Part shown: piece by piece, positions 34,567 to 43,076 of the stretch
How the letters are laid out: the number at the start of each line of letters is the position of its first letter
Position numbering within the stretch: the first letter of the stretch is position 1
From: JAICMB01 sp035295125
Lineage (GTDB): Bacteria > Acidobacteriota > Terriglobia > Bryobacterales > Bryobacteraceae
Assembly: GCA_035295125.1 (NCBI GenBank)
Contig: DATGJP010000043.1
Coordinates: 1 to 64,000, forward strand
DNA length: 64,000 nt
Reading direction: 5' to 3'
The notes under the pieces: model-generated
The model's input: the letters and a program-made list of their open reading frames with translations, nothing else
The model's database searches: none
Told to the model about the DNA's origin: nothing
Made by a program: the position numbers and the translations under genes

Positions 34567-35648
34567 ACGCGTACCACCTCGGGCGCGATCGCATTCAGCG
34601 GCATCACCCGATTCACGGCGCCCAGTTTAATGGCTTCGGCGGGCATTCCAAACACCACGCAGCTCGCCTCATCCTGGGCGATGTTGTGCGCTCCGGACTC
34701 CTTCATCTCCAGCATCCCCTTAGCGCCGTCGTCGCCCATGCCGGTCATGATCACGCCGACGGCGTTTCTTCCCGCATAGCGCGCCGCCGACCGGAACAGT
34801 ACATCGACGGAAGGCCGATGCCGGCAGACCAGCGGCCCGTCGCGAACTTCCACGAAATAACGCGCTCCGCTGCGTTTGAGCAGAAGGTGGCGGTTGCCGG
34901 GTGCGATCAGCGCCTGGCCGCGAATTACAGAATCCCCGTTGGACGCTTCCTTGACCGAAATGGCGCACATCCCATCCAGGCGTTCCGCAAACCGGGCCGT
35001 AAAATGCTCCGGCATATGCTGCACGACAACGATGCCGGGGGCATCGAGCGGCAGGCACTCGAGAAAAGCACGGAGCGCCTCGGTGCCGCCCGTCGAAGCC
35101 CCGACGACCACCACTTTCTCGGTCGTCTGAATCATGGCTCCCGAGTCGGGCTTGGCAATGACAGCGTCGGCGGACAGTTTCGGTGCGATCGCCGGAGTAC
35201 TCGCCCGCGTTGCTATTCGCGGACGGGTTTTACCGAAGCGGGCCAAAGCAGCGGATTTCACAGCGTCACAGATCCGCACGCGCGATTCTTCGAGGAACTC
35301 CCGGGTGCCCAGCTTCGGCTTGGTAATGATCTCAATGGCGCCCTTTTCGAGCGCCGCCAGCGCCGTTTCGGATCCGTGCATGGTCAGGCTCGAACAGATT
35401 ACTACCGGAATGGGATGCTGCTCCATGATGCGGTCCAGAAATGTCAGACCATCCATTCCGGGCATCTCAATATCGAGTGTGATGACGTCCGGGACTTCCT
35501 CCTTGATCCGGCGGACGGCGGCGTAAGGGTCCGGGGCGGCGCCCATCACGTCAATCCGCGGATCGCTGGCGAGGATATCCCGTAGTGTCTGGCGGACGGT
35601 TGCCGAGTCGTCCACGATCAGCACGCGCACTTTGCGGCCGGAGGTCAT
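34557..35648 (-). CDS. cheB: Chemotaxis protein-glutamate methylesterase CheB
   Basis: This 363-residue protein has an N-terminal receiver with phospho-acceptor Asp59 (ITLDIEMPGMDG) and a C-terminal methylesterase domain with the catalytic triad Ser185 (VVGASTGGTEA), His211 (VVQHMPEHFT) and Asp306 or nearby (MTGMGDDGAKG). It hydrolyses methyl-glutamates on chemoreceptors and deamidates Gln residues when phosphorylated by CheA. Its start overlaps the cheR stop by 4 bp, giving a coupled cheR-cheB pair that sets adaptation for the three receptors upstream. Confidence 0.95.
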   Translation of the reverse strand: MTSGRKVRVLIVDDSATVRQTLRDILASDPRIDVMGAAPDPYAAVRRIKEEVPDVITLDIEMPGMDGLTFLDRIMEQHPIPVVICSSLTMHGSETALAALEKGAIEIITKPKLGTREFLEESRVRICDAVKSAALARFGKTRPRIATRASTPAIAPKLSADAVIAKPDSGAMIQTTEKVVVVGASTGGTEALRAFLECLPLDAPGIVVVQHMPEHFTARFAERLDGMCAISVKEASNGDSVIRGQALIAPGNRHLLLKRSGARYFVEVRDGPLVCRHRPSVDVLFRSAARYAGRNAVGVIMTGMGDDGAKGMLEMKESGAHNIAQDEASCVVFGMPAEAIKLGAVNRVMPLNAIAPEVVRVCR

Positions 35649-36526
35649 GTGACGGCACCCCGCATCTTCCGGAAGACAGCCGAGTGCACCGGCGTCACCG
35701 GGATATCCAGGCCCGACAGCGACTCGGAATGACCTACGAACAGATAGCCGCCGTAGTCCAGGTGACGGCAGAGCTTGTCGATCACCACTTCCTGCGTTGG
35801 CCGATCGAAATAGATCATTACGTTGCGAAAAAAGATGATCTGAAACGTGTTGCGAATCGTATACTGCGCATCCATGAAATTCAGGCGGTGGAAGCTGACT
35901 CTGCGGCGCAACTCCGGAACCACCCGCACTTGCCGGTGCTCGCGGTTCCGGCTGCGCAGGAGGTACTTCCGGCGCAACTCCGCCGGCAGCGGTTCAATCT
36001 GTTGCTCTTCATAAATCCCGAGCCGGGCGCGCTCGAGGATACGGGTCGAAACATCGGTTGCCAGGATCGAAAAATCGAACCCTGGCGTGCGGCTGGCGTA
36101 TTCCGCCAGCAACATGGCCAGCGTGTATGGTTCTTCGCCCGAGGAACAACCCGCCGACCATACCGAGAAGAGACGATTCGGCCACTTCGGCTGCTGTTCC
36201 ACAATGGCGGGAAGCGCCACCCTCATTAGGTAATCGAAGTGCTCCGGTTCGCGAAGGAAGTCGGTCTTGTTGGTGGTGATAGCATCCATGAGATGCACTC
36301 GTTCTTCGGCATCCTCCGGGGAGTTGATGACGAACTCGGCATAGCGTTCGACGGATTCGAATCCGAGCTCCCGAACGCGCCGCAACAGCCGGCTCTGAAT
36401 CAGAGTCGCCTTGGATGCCGGCATCTTGATGCCGAGTTCGCTCGTAATATATTGCGCGAGCTTCGAGAAACCGGCATGGGACAGGTGACAGAGACGCTCC
36501 TGTGCGATGTTTTTGGTCGAGTCCAT
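35645..36526 (-). CDS. cheR: Chemoreceptor glutamate methyltransferase CheR
   Basis: From ATG 36526 (MDSTKNIAQER) the product has 293 residues. The N-terminal helical domain contains LIQSRLLRRVRELGFESVE; the SAM-binding domain has WSAGCSSGEEPYTLAMLLAE, ILATDVSTRILERARLGIYE and FRNVMIYFDRPTQ, all typical of CheR. It methylates receptor Glu residues using S-adenosylmethionine. An in-frame start at 36652 would overlap the upstream receptor gene and add 42 low-complexity residues, so I prefer the shorter form. It precedes cheB with a 4-bp overlap. Confidence 0.94.
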   Translation of the reverse strand: MDSTKNIAQERLCHLSHAGFSKLAQYITSELGIKMPASKATLIQSRLLRRVRELGFESVERYAEFVINSPEDAEERVHLMDAITTNKTDFLREPEHFDYLMRVALPAIVEQQPKWPNRLFSVWSAGCSSGEEPYTLAMLLAEYASRTPGFDFSILATDVSTRILERARLGIYEEQQIEPLPAELRRKYLLRSRNREHRQVRVVPELRRRVSFHRLNFMDAQYTIRNTFQIIFFRNVMIYFDRPTQEVVIDKLCRHLDYGGYLFVGHSESLSGLDIPVTPVHSAVFRKMRGAVT

Positions 36527-36563
36527 GGAAATAGCGGCCGGGTGTGAAACCGGCCGCGGCAGT

Positions 36564-38267
36564 TTATTTGGACGGCTTCCAGACCGGGGAGTCGTATTCC
36601 GCAAACTCCCGGTCTTGAGCGTCGCTGTTCCCGGTGTTCGTGCCGAGTTCAATCTTTGCGCCGGAGACGCCCACGGCTTGCCGCAGCGGAGCTAATCCGG
36701 CAGTGGCCGGCCTCGCGTTCGCCCTGGCACGGGCCACCGGCCTGGCCGACGGGCGCCGCTCGCTCTCTTCCGTGCCGGTCTTGAAGAAAGCGATGGACGA
36801 CTGCAACAGCCCCGCCTGGCTGGCAAGTTCCTCCGACGTGGAAGCCATCTCCTCGGAGGCGGAAGCGTTTTGCTGGATGACCTGGTCCAGTTGCTGGAGC
36901 GCCTTGTTCACCTGCGCGGCCCCGGTACTCTGCTCCGCACTCGCGGCGGCGATTTCGCGGACCAGTTCCGCGGTCTTGCCGATGTCGGGCACAAGCTTTT
37001 CGAGCAACTGACCGGCGCCTTCCGCCGTGCGCACGCCGCCGGCCGTGAGTCGGCTGATCTCCGCCGCCGCGGTTTGGCTGCGCTCGGCCAGCTTTCGCAC
37101 TTCCGACGCTACCACCGCAAAGCCCTTGCCATGCTCTCCGGCCCGCGCCGCTTCCACCGCGGCGTTCAGGGCCAGCAGATCCGTCTTGCGGGCGATTTCT
37201 TCGATGATGCTGATGCGGTCGGCGATCTCCTTCATGGCCGTGACCGTCTCCTTCACGGCTTCACCACTCGACCCCGCGTCGGTCGACGCTTTCGACGCGA
37301 TCTTGTCGGTTTGACGCGCATTATCGGCGTTCTGCTGGACGCTGGAGGCCATCTCTTCCATCGACGAGGTGGTCTCTTCGGCCGCGGCCGCCTGTTCGGA
37401 TGCGCCTTGCGACAACTGCTCCGCCGTCGCGCTCATCTCTTCGCTGCCGCTCGAGACCGCGTGCGCCGCATCGCGCACCTCGCGGACTACCTTGCGGAGG
37501 CTCTCGACCATCCCGTTTACCGTCATCAGCATCTGGCCCAGCTCATCCTGCGAAGTTACGTCCGCCGTCTTCCGGAGATCGCCTTCCGCTACACTGCTCA
37601 CCACCTGGACCGCGGCTGCCAACGGGCGCGTGATACTCCGCACCACAAAGATTGCGATGGTCACCGCCAGCAGCGCCGCTAACGCCAGGCCGGTCAGGAT
37701 GCCGGCGCGGGCTGAGGCTACGGTCTGCTCGATGCCGCGGCTCTTCTCGTCCGAGAACTCCTTACGAAATTCCATGAGCGTTTGCGCGGCCGCAGTGTAC
37801 TTCAACTGCGCCGGCTTCAAGTCCGATTGCAGGACGGCATAGGCCTCCTCATCCTTCGAGGCCCGCTTCAGTTTGGTCACCTCCTGCAGAGCGCTGGAAT
37901 AGCCGGCGCGGGCGGCCTTGAAGTCGTCGAAGAGGTGTCTCCCTTTTTCGGTAAGTATGGTGCGCTCGTACTCGCTGACCAACGAACTGTTCGCAGCAAA
38001 TGCATTCTGTATCTCCGTGTCCAGATGCGCTGCCTGCTGGCGGTCCTTCGCCATCACCATTTCGAGCAGGGTTCCGTAGTTTTTCTGAACCGCTCTCTCG
38101 ATCTGGCTCATCGTGTAAAGGCCGGGCAGCGCCTGGTTAGTGATCTCGCGTGAGCTCGCGTCAATAACGCTTATGCGCGTATAGGCATACGTTCCCAGGA
38201 TCATGAAAACGGCAATCAAAGATCCAAAACCGATCGTGATTCGCGTTCCAACCTTCCAACGGTTCAT
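36564..38267 (-). CDS. Methyl-accepting chemotaxis receptor (mcp A)
   Basis: The 567-residue receptor has TM1 (about 10-30), a periplasmic four-helix-bundle domain (about 35-185), TM2 (about 190-210), one HAMP (RSITRPLAAAVQVVSSVAEG) and a signalling domain with the canonical tip EEIARKTDLLALNAAVEAAR. It ends in a Pro/Ala/Arg linker and tail DREFAEYDSPVWKPSK. ATG 38267 overlaps the cheW stop by 4 bp (ATGA). The ligand is unknown. It is the most diverged of the three operon receptors, and its periplasmic part differs from the other two. Confidence 0.93.
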   Translation of the reverse strand: MNRWKVGTRITIGFGSLIAVFMILGTYAYTRISVIDASSREITNQALPGLYTMSQIERAVQKNYGTLLEMVMAKDRQQAAHLDTEIQNAFAANSSLVSEYERTILTEKGRHLFDDFKAARAGYSSALQEVTKLKRASKDEEAYAVLQSDLKPAQLKYTAAAQTLMEFRKEFSDEKSRGIEQTVASARAGILTGLALAALLAVTIAIFVVRSITRPLAAAVQVVSSVAEGDLRKTADVTSQDELGQMLMTVNGMVESLRKVVREVRDAAHAVSSGSEEMSATAEQLSQGASEQAAAAEETTSSMEEMASSVQQNADNARQTDKIASKASTDAGSSGEAVKETVTAMKEIADRISIIEEIARKTDLLALNAAVEAARAGEHGKGFAVVASEVRKLAERSQTAAAEISRLTAGGVRTAEGAGQLLEKLVPDIGKTAELVREIAAASAEQSTGAAQVNKALQQLDQVIQQNASASEEMASTSEELASQAGLLQSSIAFFKTGTEESERRPSARPVARARANARPATAGLAPLRQAVGVSGAKIELGTNTGNSDAQDREFAEYDSPVWKPSK

Positions 38268-38761
38268 ACTCTCTCCAGTTGGTGGCTTTGTTCGACAGCC
38301 TGGCCGACCACCGCCAGGTCCTCGGAGGAGAATACGGCGTTGACGTTGAGGATGATGATGAAATCCTCACCGCGCCGCCCCATCCCTTCGATGAATTCCG
38401 TGCGCCAGCGCATGGCGATACGTGGCGGTGGATCAATGTTGGCAGGCTCCAGCTCGATCACTTCGTGAACGCTGTCCGCAATACCGCCAAGCACTGTTGC
38501 TTCCCCGTCCAACTCCAGTTCCATAACGATAATGCGGGTGTTCACGGTATCGCTGCCCTGTGGCAATCCGAACCGCAGACGCAGATCGACCACCGGTGTT
38601 GCCTGACCGCGGACGTTGATCACTCCGCGCATGTACCCCGGGGCTGAGGGGATTTTCGTGATCTGACCGACCTCCAGCACTTCCCGGACCTGGGCGACAT
38701 CAATGGCAAACAGCTCGTCGCCGAGTTTGAAGGTTATGTATTGACGTGTTTCCGCAATCAT
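38264..38761 (-). CDS. cheW: Chemotaxis coupling protein CheW
   Basis: A 165-residue CheW: YITFKLGDELFAIDVAQVRE, then GVINVRGQATPVVDLRLRFG and VHEVIELEPANIDPPPRIAM follow the double beta-barrel plan that bridges receptors and CheA. I use ATG 38761, preceded by GAGAGGAGA. It is nearly identical over its core to the second CheW at 40605-41108, so the two arose by recent duplication together with the following receptor gene. Confidence 0.93.
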   Translation of the reverse strand: MIAETRQYITFKLGDELFAIDVAQVREVLEVGQITKIPSAPGYMRGVINVRGQATPVVDLRLRFGLPQGSDTVNTRIIVMELELDGEATVLGGIADSVHEVIELEPANIDPPPRIAMRWRTEFIEGMGRRGEDFIIILNVNAVFSSEDLAVVGQAVEQSHQLERV

Positions 38762-38772
38762 GGAGTCTCCTC

Positions 38773-40608
38773 TCAACCTTGGTACGGCGTGAACTCACCG
38801 TCGTGAGAATCCGCGCTGCCGGTATTCCTGTCCAACTGGATCGATGTGCCCGTGGGCGCGACCGAACGTTGCAGTTTCCCCAGCCCTGCAGCCAGCGAAT
38901 TTGGGCCGGCGAAGGCGTGAGGTTTAGCCGTAGGGCGTACGGGGTGCGTTTTTGGGGCTTGGGCCGTCCGCTCCGGGTGGGCTGAGCTGCCGGTATTGAA
39001 GAAGGCAATGCTCGACTGCAGGATCCCCGCTTGAGTGGAGAGCTGCTCGGCTGTTGCCGCCATCTCTTCCGATGCCGCGGCGTTCTGCTGGATGACCTGG
39101 TCGAGCTGCTGCATGGCCTTGTTGACTTGAGCCGACCCCGTACTCTGCTCGGCGCTGGCGGCGGCAATCTCGCGGACCAGTTCGGCGGTTTTCTGAATGT
39201 CGGGAACCAGCTTGGCCAGCAATATGCCCGCGCTTTCGGCGGTGTGAACTCCATCCGTGGTCAAGCGGCTGATCTCGGCCGCCGCGGTCTGGCTGCGCTC
39301 GGCAAGCTTGCGGACCTCCGAGGCCACGACGGCAAATCCCTTACCGTGATCGCCGGCGCGGGCCGCTTCCACTGCTGCGTTCAAGGCCAGAAGATCGGTC
39401 TTTCGGGCGATCTCTTCGATGATGTTGATCTTTTCCGCCACCTGCTTCATGGCCGCGACCGTGTGCACCACGGCATCCCCGCCCGCGCGCGCGTCGTCGG
39501 CCGCCTTGGAGGCGATCTTGTCGGTCTGCCGCGCATTATCGGCGTTTTGCTGCACGCTCGAGGTCATCTGCTCCATCGAAGCCGTGCTCTCTTCGGCCGC
39601 CGCCGCCTGCTCCGAAGCGCCCTGCGACAACTGCTGAGCCGTGGAACTGGTCTCTCCGCTTCCGTTAGCGACGGCAAAAGCGGCATTGGTGACTTCGGAT
39701 ACGGTCTTGCGGAGATTCTCGAGCATCTTCGCGAGCGCCCGGCCCAGCTCATCCTTCTCCGACAAAACCTTCGCGTCCACGGTGAGGTCCCCCTCCGAGA
39801 TCTTTCCCGCGACCCGGGCCGCATTTCGGAGGTTTGCCACCATATCGTTCATGGCCTTGAGCATGAGGCCGAGTTCGTCGCTCGAATGCACCTCGATTTT
39901 GCGTGTCAGATCGCCCTCGGCGACGTCGCTGACCACGCTGACGGCCGTCGCCAGAGGTCCCGTGATACTGCGGACAATGATCAGGGAGATGACGATGGCG
40001 CCGAGCAGCGCCGCCACAATCCCCACCACGATGCCGAGGCGCGCGCCATCCACGGTCTGCCGCACCTTTTCGGAGCTCTCGGCCGCCGCCGACTGGTTAA
40101 AGGCAACCAGGTTGGCAGCCTCTTCGAGGTACTTGCGCTCGGCCCGGATGAGTTGTTTCCTGACCAGGTCGGCTGCCTGCGCGCGGGCTTCCCGGGTTCC
40201 CGCGCGGCACAACTTCAGGACCTCGTCACAGGAAGCTACATAGACATTTCGCGCCGCCACCAGCGCATCAAAAGCCGCGCGCTGCCGGTCGCCTGCAATC
40301 AGCTTCTGATATTCGCTGCGGCGGCCTCCATTCGCGGTTCGGGAATCGCGAATGTCCGACTGCAGCCTCTCGATTTCATCGGCGTCCGTCGCCGCGACAA
40401 TCTGTAAAACCAGACTGAACTCTTTTTGGATTCCATTCTGTATCTGCCCGACCAGGTAAACACTGGGAAGCGAGTTTGTCGCGATCTCCGTGGAACGTTG
40501 CTCGATACTTCGCACCCGGGTGTAAGCGAACATGCCGAGCGTTAAAGCGATTACAATTACGGCGCCGAACCCAGCGCCGATACGTGTACCAATTTTCCAA
40601 TTGTTCAT
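38773..40608 (-). CDS. Methyl-accepting chemotaxis receptor (mcp B)
   Basis: A 611-residue receptor with TM1 (about 8-30), a periplasmic domain (LPSVYLVGQIQNGIQKEFSL) shared with mcp C, TM2 (about 190-213) and two consecutive HAMP-like units (RSITGPLATAVSVVSDVAEG, then VAGKISEGDLTVDAKVLSEK) before the signalling domain with EEIARKTDLLALNAAVEAAR. The tail ends DGEFTPYQG. ATG 40608 overlaps the upstream cheW stop by 4 bp. The extra HAMP unit sets it between mcp A and mcp C in length. Confidence 0.93.
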   Translation of the reverse strand: MNNWKIGTRIGAGFGAVIVIALTLGMFAYTRVRSIEQRSTEIATNSLPSVYLVGQIQNGIQKEFSLVLQIVAATDADEIERLQSDIRDSRTANGGRRSEYQKLIAGDRQRAAFDALVAARNVYVASCDEVLKLCRAGTREARAQAADLVRKQLIRAERKYLEEAANLVAFNQSAAAESSEKVRQTVDGARLGIVVGIVAALLGAIVISLIIVRSITGPLATAVSVVSDVAEGDLTRKIEVHSSDELGLMLKAMNDMVANLRNAARVAGKISEGDLTVDAKVLSEKDELGRALAKMLENLRKTVSEVTNAAFAVANGSGETSSTAQQLSQGASEQAAAAEESTASMEQMTSSVQQNADNARQTDKIASKAADDARAGGDAVVHTVAAMKQVAEKINIIEEIARKTDLLALNAAVEAARAGDHGKGFAVVASEVRKLAERSQTAAAEISRLTTDGVHTAESAGILLAKLVPDIQKTAELVREIAAASAEQSTGSAQVNKAMQQLDQVIQQNAAASEEMAATAEQLSTQAGILQSSIAFFNTGSSAHPERTAQAPKTHPVRPTAKPHAFAGPNSLAAGLGKLQRSVAPTGTSIQLDRNTGSADSHDGEFTPYQG

Positions 40609-41108
40609 GATATTCCTGTCCTGTCGGCGTCTTTCATCCGCTCTATATTGGTTGCGAGCAGCAGTTCGTCGGAAGAGAAGACCGCGTTGGCGTCGAGGAT
40701 GATGATGAAATCGTCCGCCCGCCGCCCCATGCCTTCAATGAATTCCGTGCGCCACCGCATTGCGATGCGCGGTGGCGGATTGATATTTGCCGGCTCGAGC
40801 TCGATCACTTCATGGACGCTGTCGGCTGCGCAGCCCAATACTGTCGCCTCTCCGTCCAATTCCAATTCCATGACGATAATTCGCGTGTGCACGTTGTCGG
40901 AGCCCGGCGGCAGCCCGAACCGCAAACGCAGATCCACAACCGGAGTCGCCTGACCGCGAACGTTGACTACGCCGCGCATGTACTCGGGAGCCGTGGGCAC
41001 CCTGGTGACCTGACCCACCTCCAGGACCTCCCGGACCTGTGCTACGTCGATGGCAAAAAGCTCATCGCCGAGTTTGAATGTCATGTACTGCCGCGTCCCG
41101 GTAATCAT
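40605..41108 (-). CDS. cheW: Chemotaxis coupling protein CheW, second copy
   Basis: A 167-residue CheW starting at ATG 41108 (MITGTRQYM), with GAGGAGCTCTC directly before it. The core YMTFKLGDELFAIDVAQVRE and GVVNVRGQATPVVDLRLRFG matches the other copy almost residue for residue; only the C-terminal 15 residues differ. It lies between mcp C and mcp B and is coupled to mcp B by an ATGA overlap. Two close CheW copies alternating with receptors could give each receptor its own coupling protein or simply reflect tandem duplication. Confidence 0.93.
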   Translation of the reverse strand: MITGTRQYMTFKLGDELFAIDVAQVREVLEVGQVTRVPTAPEYMRGVVNVRGQATPVVDLRLRFGLPPGSDNVHTRIIVMELELDGEATVLGCAADSVHEVIELEPANINPPPRIAMRWRTEFIEGMGRRADDFIIILDANAVFSSDELLLATNIERMKDADRTGIS

Positions 41109-41121
41109 GAGAGCTCCTCGA

Positions 41122-43050
41122 TCATTCCCGATACGGCGCGAAATCCTGATCGAGGGAATCACAAGCTCTGGTGTCGAGCTCGATCGAGGTTCCGGACGGA
41201 CTGACGGAGCGGCTCAATCGCGCGAGCCCCGGAGCGGCGGTGGCGGCCGCGGCCTTCCTGGTCCGCGCCTGGATAGCGCCCCTCACCTGCGCCGCAGGCA
41301 CCTGACGAGTAGCCCCGGTATTGAAGAAGGCGATACTCGATTTCAGGATTTCGGCCTGGCTCGACAACTCCTCGGCAGTTGACGCCACCTCTTCGGAAGC
41401 GGCCGCGTTCTGTTGGATCACCTGGTCCAGTTGCTGCATGGCCTTGTTCACCTGGGCCGCGCCGGTGCTTTGTTCGGCGCTCGCGGCGGCGATCTCGCGC
41501 ACCAGCTCGGCGGTCCTTTGAATATCGGGTACGAGTTTGGCCAGCAGTTTGCCGGCTCCCTCGGCGGTGCAGACTCCGTCGATCGTCAGACGGCTGATCT
41601 CCGCCGCCGCGGTCTGGCTGCGTTCCGCAAGCTTTCGCACCTCGGAAGCCACCACGGCAAAACCCTTGCCGTGATCGCCGGCGCGAGCGGCTTCGACCGC
41701 TGCATTGAGCGCGAGCAAATCGGTCTTGCGGGCAATCTCTTCAATGATGTTGATCTTCTCCGCGATCTGCTTCATGGCATCAACGGTTTGCACGACGGCT
41801 TCGCCGCCGGATCGCGCGTCCTCCGCCGCCTTGGAAGCAATCTTGTCGGTCTGCCGCGCATTATCGGCATTTTGCTGGACGCTCGAAGCCATCTGTTCCA
41901 TCGATGCGGTGCTTTCCTCGGCCGCGGCGGCCTGCTCGGATGCCCCTTGCGACAGTTGCTGCGCGGTGGAACTCGCTTCCTCGCTGCCTGTGCCGACCAC
42001 CGAGGCGGCGGCCGACACCTCCGAAACGGTTTTGCGAAGGTTCTCCAACATCCTGGTCAACGCCCGTCCGAGAACATCTTTTTCCGAGAGCGCTTTGGCC
42101 TGGACCGTCAAATCGCCTTCCGAGATCCGCTCGGCGATATTTGCGGCATGCCTCAGGTTCTGGACCATGGCGATCAGCGCTTGTCCCAGAACATCCTTTT
42201 CCGACGCGGCCTTCGGCTGCACACTCAGGTCGCCTCGTGCAATGCCTTCGGCGACCAGCGCGGCGCCCTGGAGGTGCGCCACCATCTCATTCATCGCGCC
42301 GAGCATACGGCCGAATTCGTCCCTTGCCGTTACTTCCGCTCTTTGGCTGACGTCTCCGCGCGCGACTGAGTCGATGAGAGCGACCGCGCTCGCCAGCGGA
42401 CGCGTGATACCTCGCACGATGACGACTGAAATGAGGCCCGCAAGCAGCAGCAGCGCGACAATACCCCCGAGGATTCCGGAGCGGGCGCTGCTGACATTCT
42501 GCTCGACCTTTTGCGAATCCTCGGCGGCCGATGCCTGCGCCAGCTCCACCAGATTGCCGGCATCTTCGAGGTATTTCTCTTCGAGCTTCCTGAGTTGCTG
42601 GTTGATGATGTCGGCCGCCTGGCTGCGGGCTTCCCGAGTACCTGACCGGCACAGCTTGAGCGTGTCGTCGCAAGCCGAAATATATGCGGCCCGTGCTGCC
42701 AGCAGCATATCGAAGAGGGACCGCTCCTTGTCCGTCGCGAGCAGTTTTTGATACTCGCCGCGCCGCGAGCCGTTGAGGACGCGTAGTTCCCGGATCTCGG
42801 CGTCGATCCTGTCCATCTCGTCCTTACTGCCAGCCGCTACGAATTGCAGAACGAGGCTGAACTCTTTCCGTATCCCGTTCTGTATCTGGCCCACCAGGTA
42901 GACACTCGGTAGCGAATTGGCGGCAATTCGATTGGCGCTGCTTTCAATAACGCGTACTTTTGTATAAGCGAATACGCCGAGCGTCACGGCGATAACGATC
43001 ACGGCGGCGAACCCTGCCCCGATGCGTGTCCCGATTTTCCAGTTCCCCAT
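41122..43050 (-). CDS. Methyl-accepting chemotaxis receptor with three HAMP-like units (mcp C)
   Basis: From ATG 43050 (MGNWKIGTRIGAGF) the receptor has 642 residues. TM1 (about 8-30), a periplasmic domain like that of mcp B (LPSVYLVGQIQNGIRKEFSL), TM2 (about 190-212), then three successive HAMP-like segments: RGITRPLASAVALIDSVARG, VAEGIARGDLSVQPKAASEK and IAERISEGDLTVQAKALSEK. The signalling domain has EEIARKTDLLALNAAVEAAR. The tail ends DQDFAPYRE. The poly-HAMP linker looks like stepwise duplication relative to mcp A and mcp B. The longer start at 43134 would run into the cheA end and is unlikely. Confidence 0.93.
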   Translation of the reverse strand: MGNWKIGTRIGAGFAAVIVIAVTLGVFAYTKVRVIESSANRIAANSLPSVYLVGQIQNGIRKEFSLVLQFVAAGSKDEMDRIDAEIRELRVLNGSRRGEYQKLLATDKERSLFDMLLAARAAYISACDDTLKLCRSGTREARSQAADIINQQLRKLEEKYLEDAGNLVELAQASAAEDSQKVEQNVSSARSGILGGIVALLLLAGLISVVIVRGITRPLASAVALIDSVARGDVSQRAEVTARDEFGRMLGAMNEMVAHLQGAALVAEGIARGDLSVQPKAASEKDVLGQALIAMVQNLRHAANIAERISEGDLTVQAKALSEKDVLGRALTRMLENLRKTVSEVSAAASVVGTGSEEASSTAQQLSQGASEQAAAAEESTASMEQMASSVQQNADNARQTDKIASKAAEDARSGGEAVVQTVDAMKQIAEKINIIEEIARKTDLLALNAAVEAARAGDHGKGFAVVASEVRKLAERSQTAAAEISRLTIDGVCTAEGAGKLLAKLVPDIQRTAELVREIAAASAEQSTGAAQVNKAMQQLDQVIQQNAAASEEVASTAEELSSQAEILKSSIAFFNTGATRQVPAAQVRGAIQARTRKAAAATAAPGLARLSRSVSPSGTSIELDTRACDSLDQDFAPYRE

Positions 43051-43076
43051 TGAAATTTTGTTCTCTGCCGGCGCCC

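Noticed and set aside
34548..35585. Rightward 345-residue frame opposite cheB
   Set aside because: Shadow of cheB, which has all catalytic residues; the composition is implausible.
39031..40407. Long rightward frame (458 residues) opposite mcp B
   Set aside because: Antisense shadow of a GC-rich receptor gene; His/Arg/Gly-biased, with a similar shadow opposite mcp C (41413-42369).
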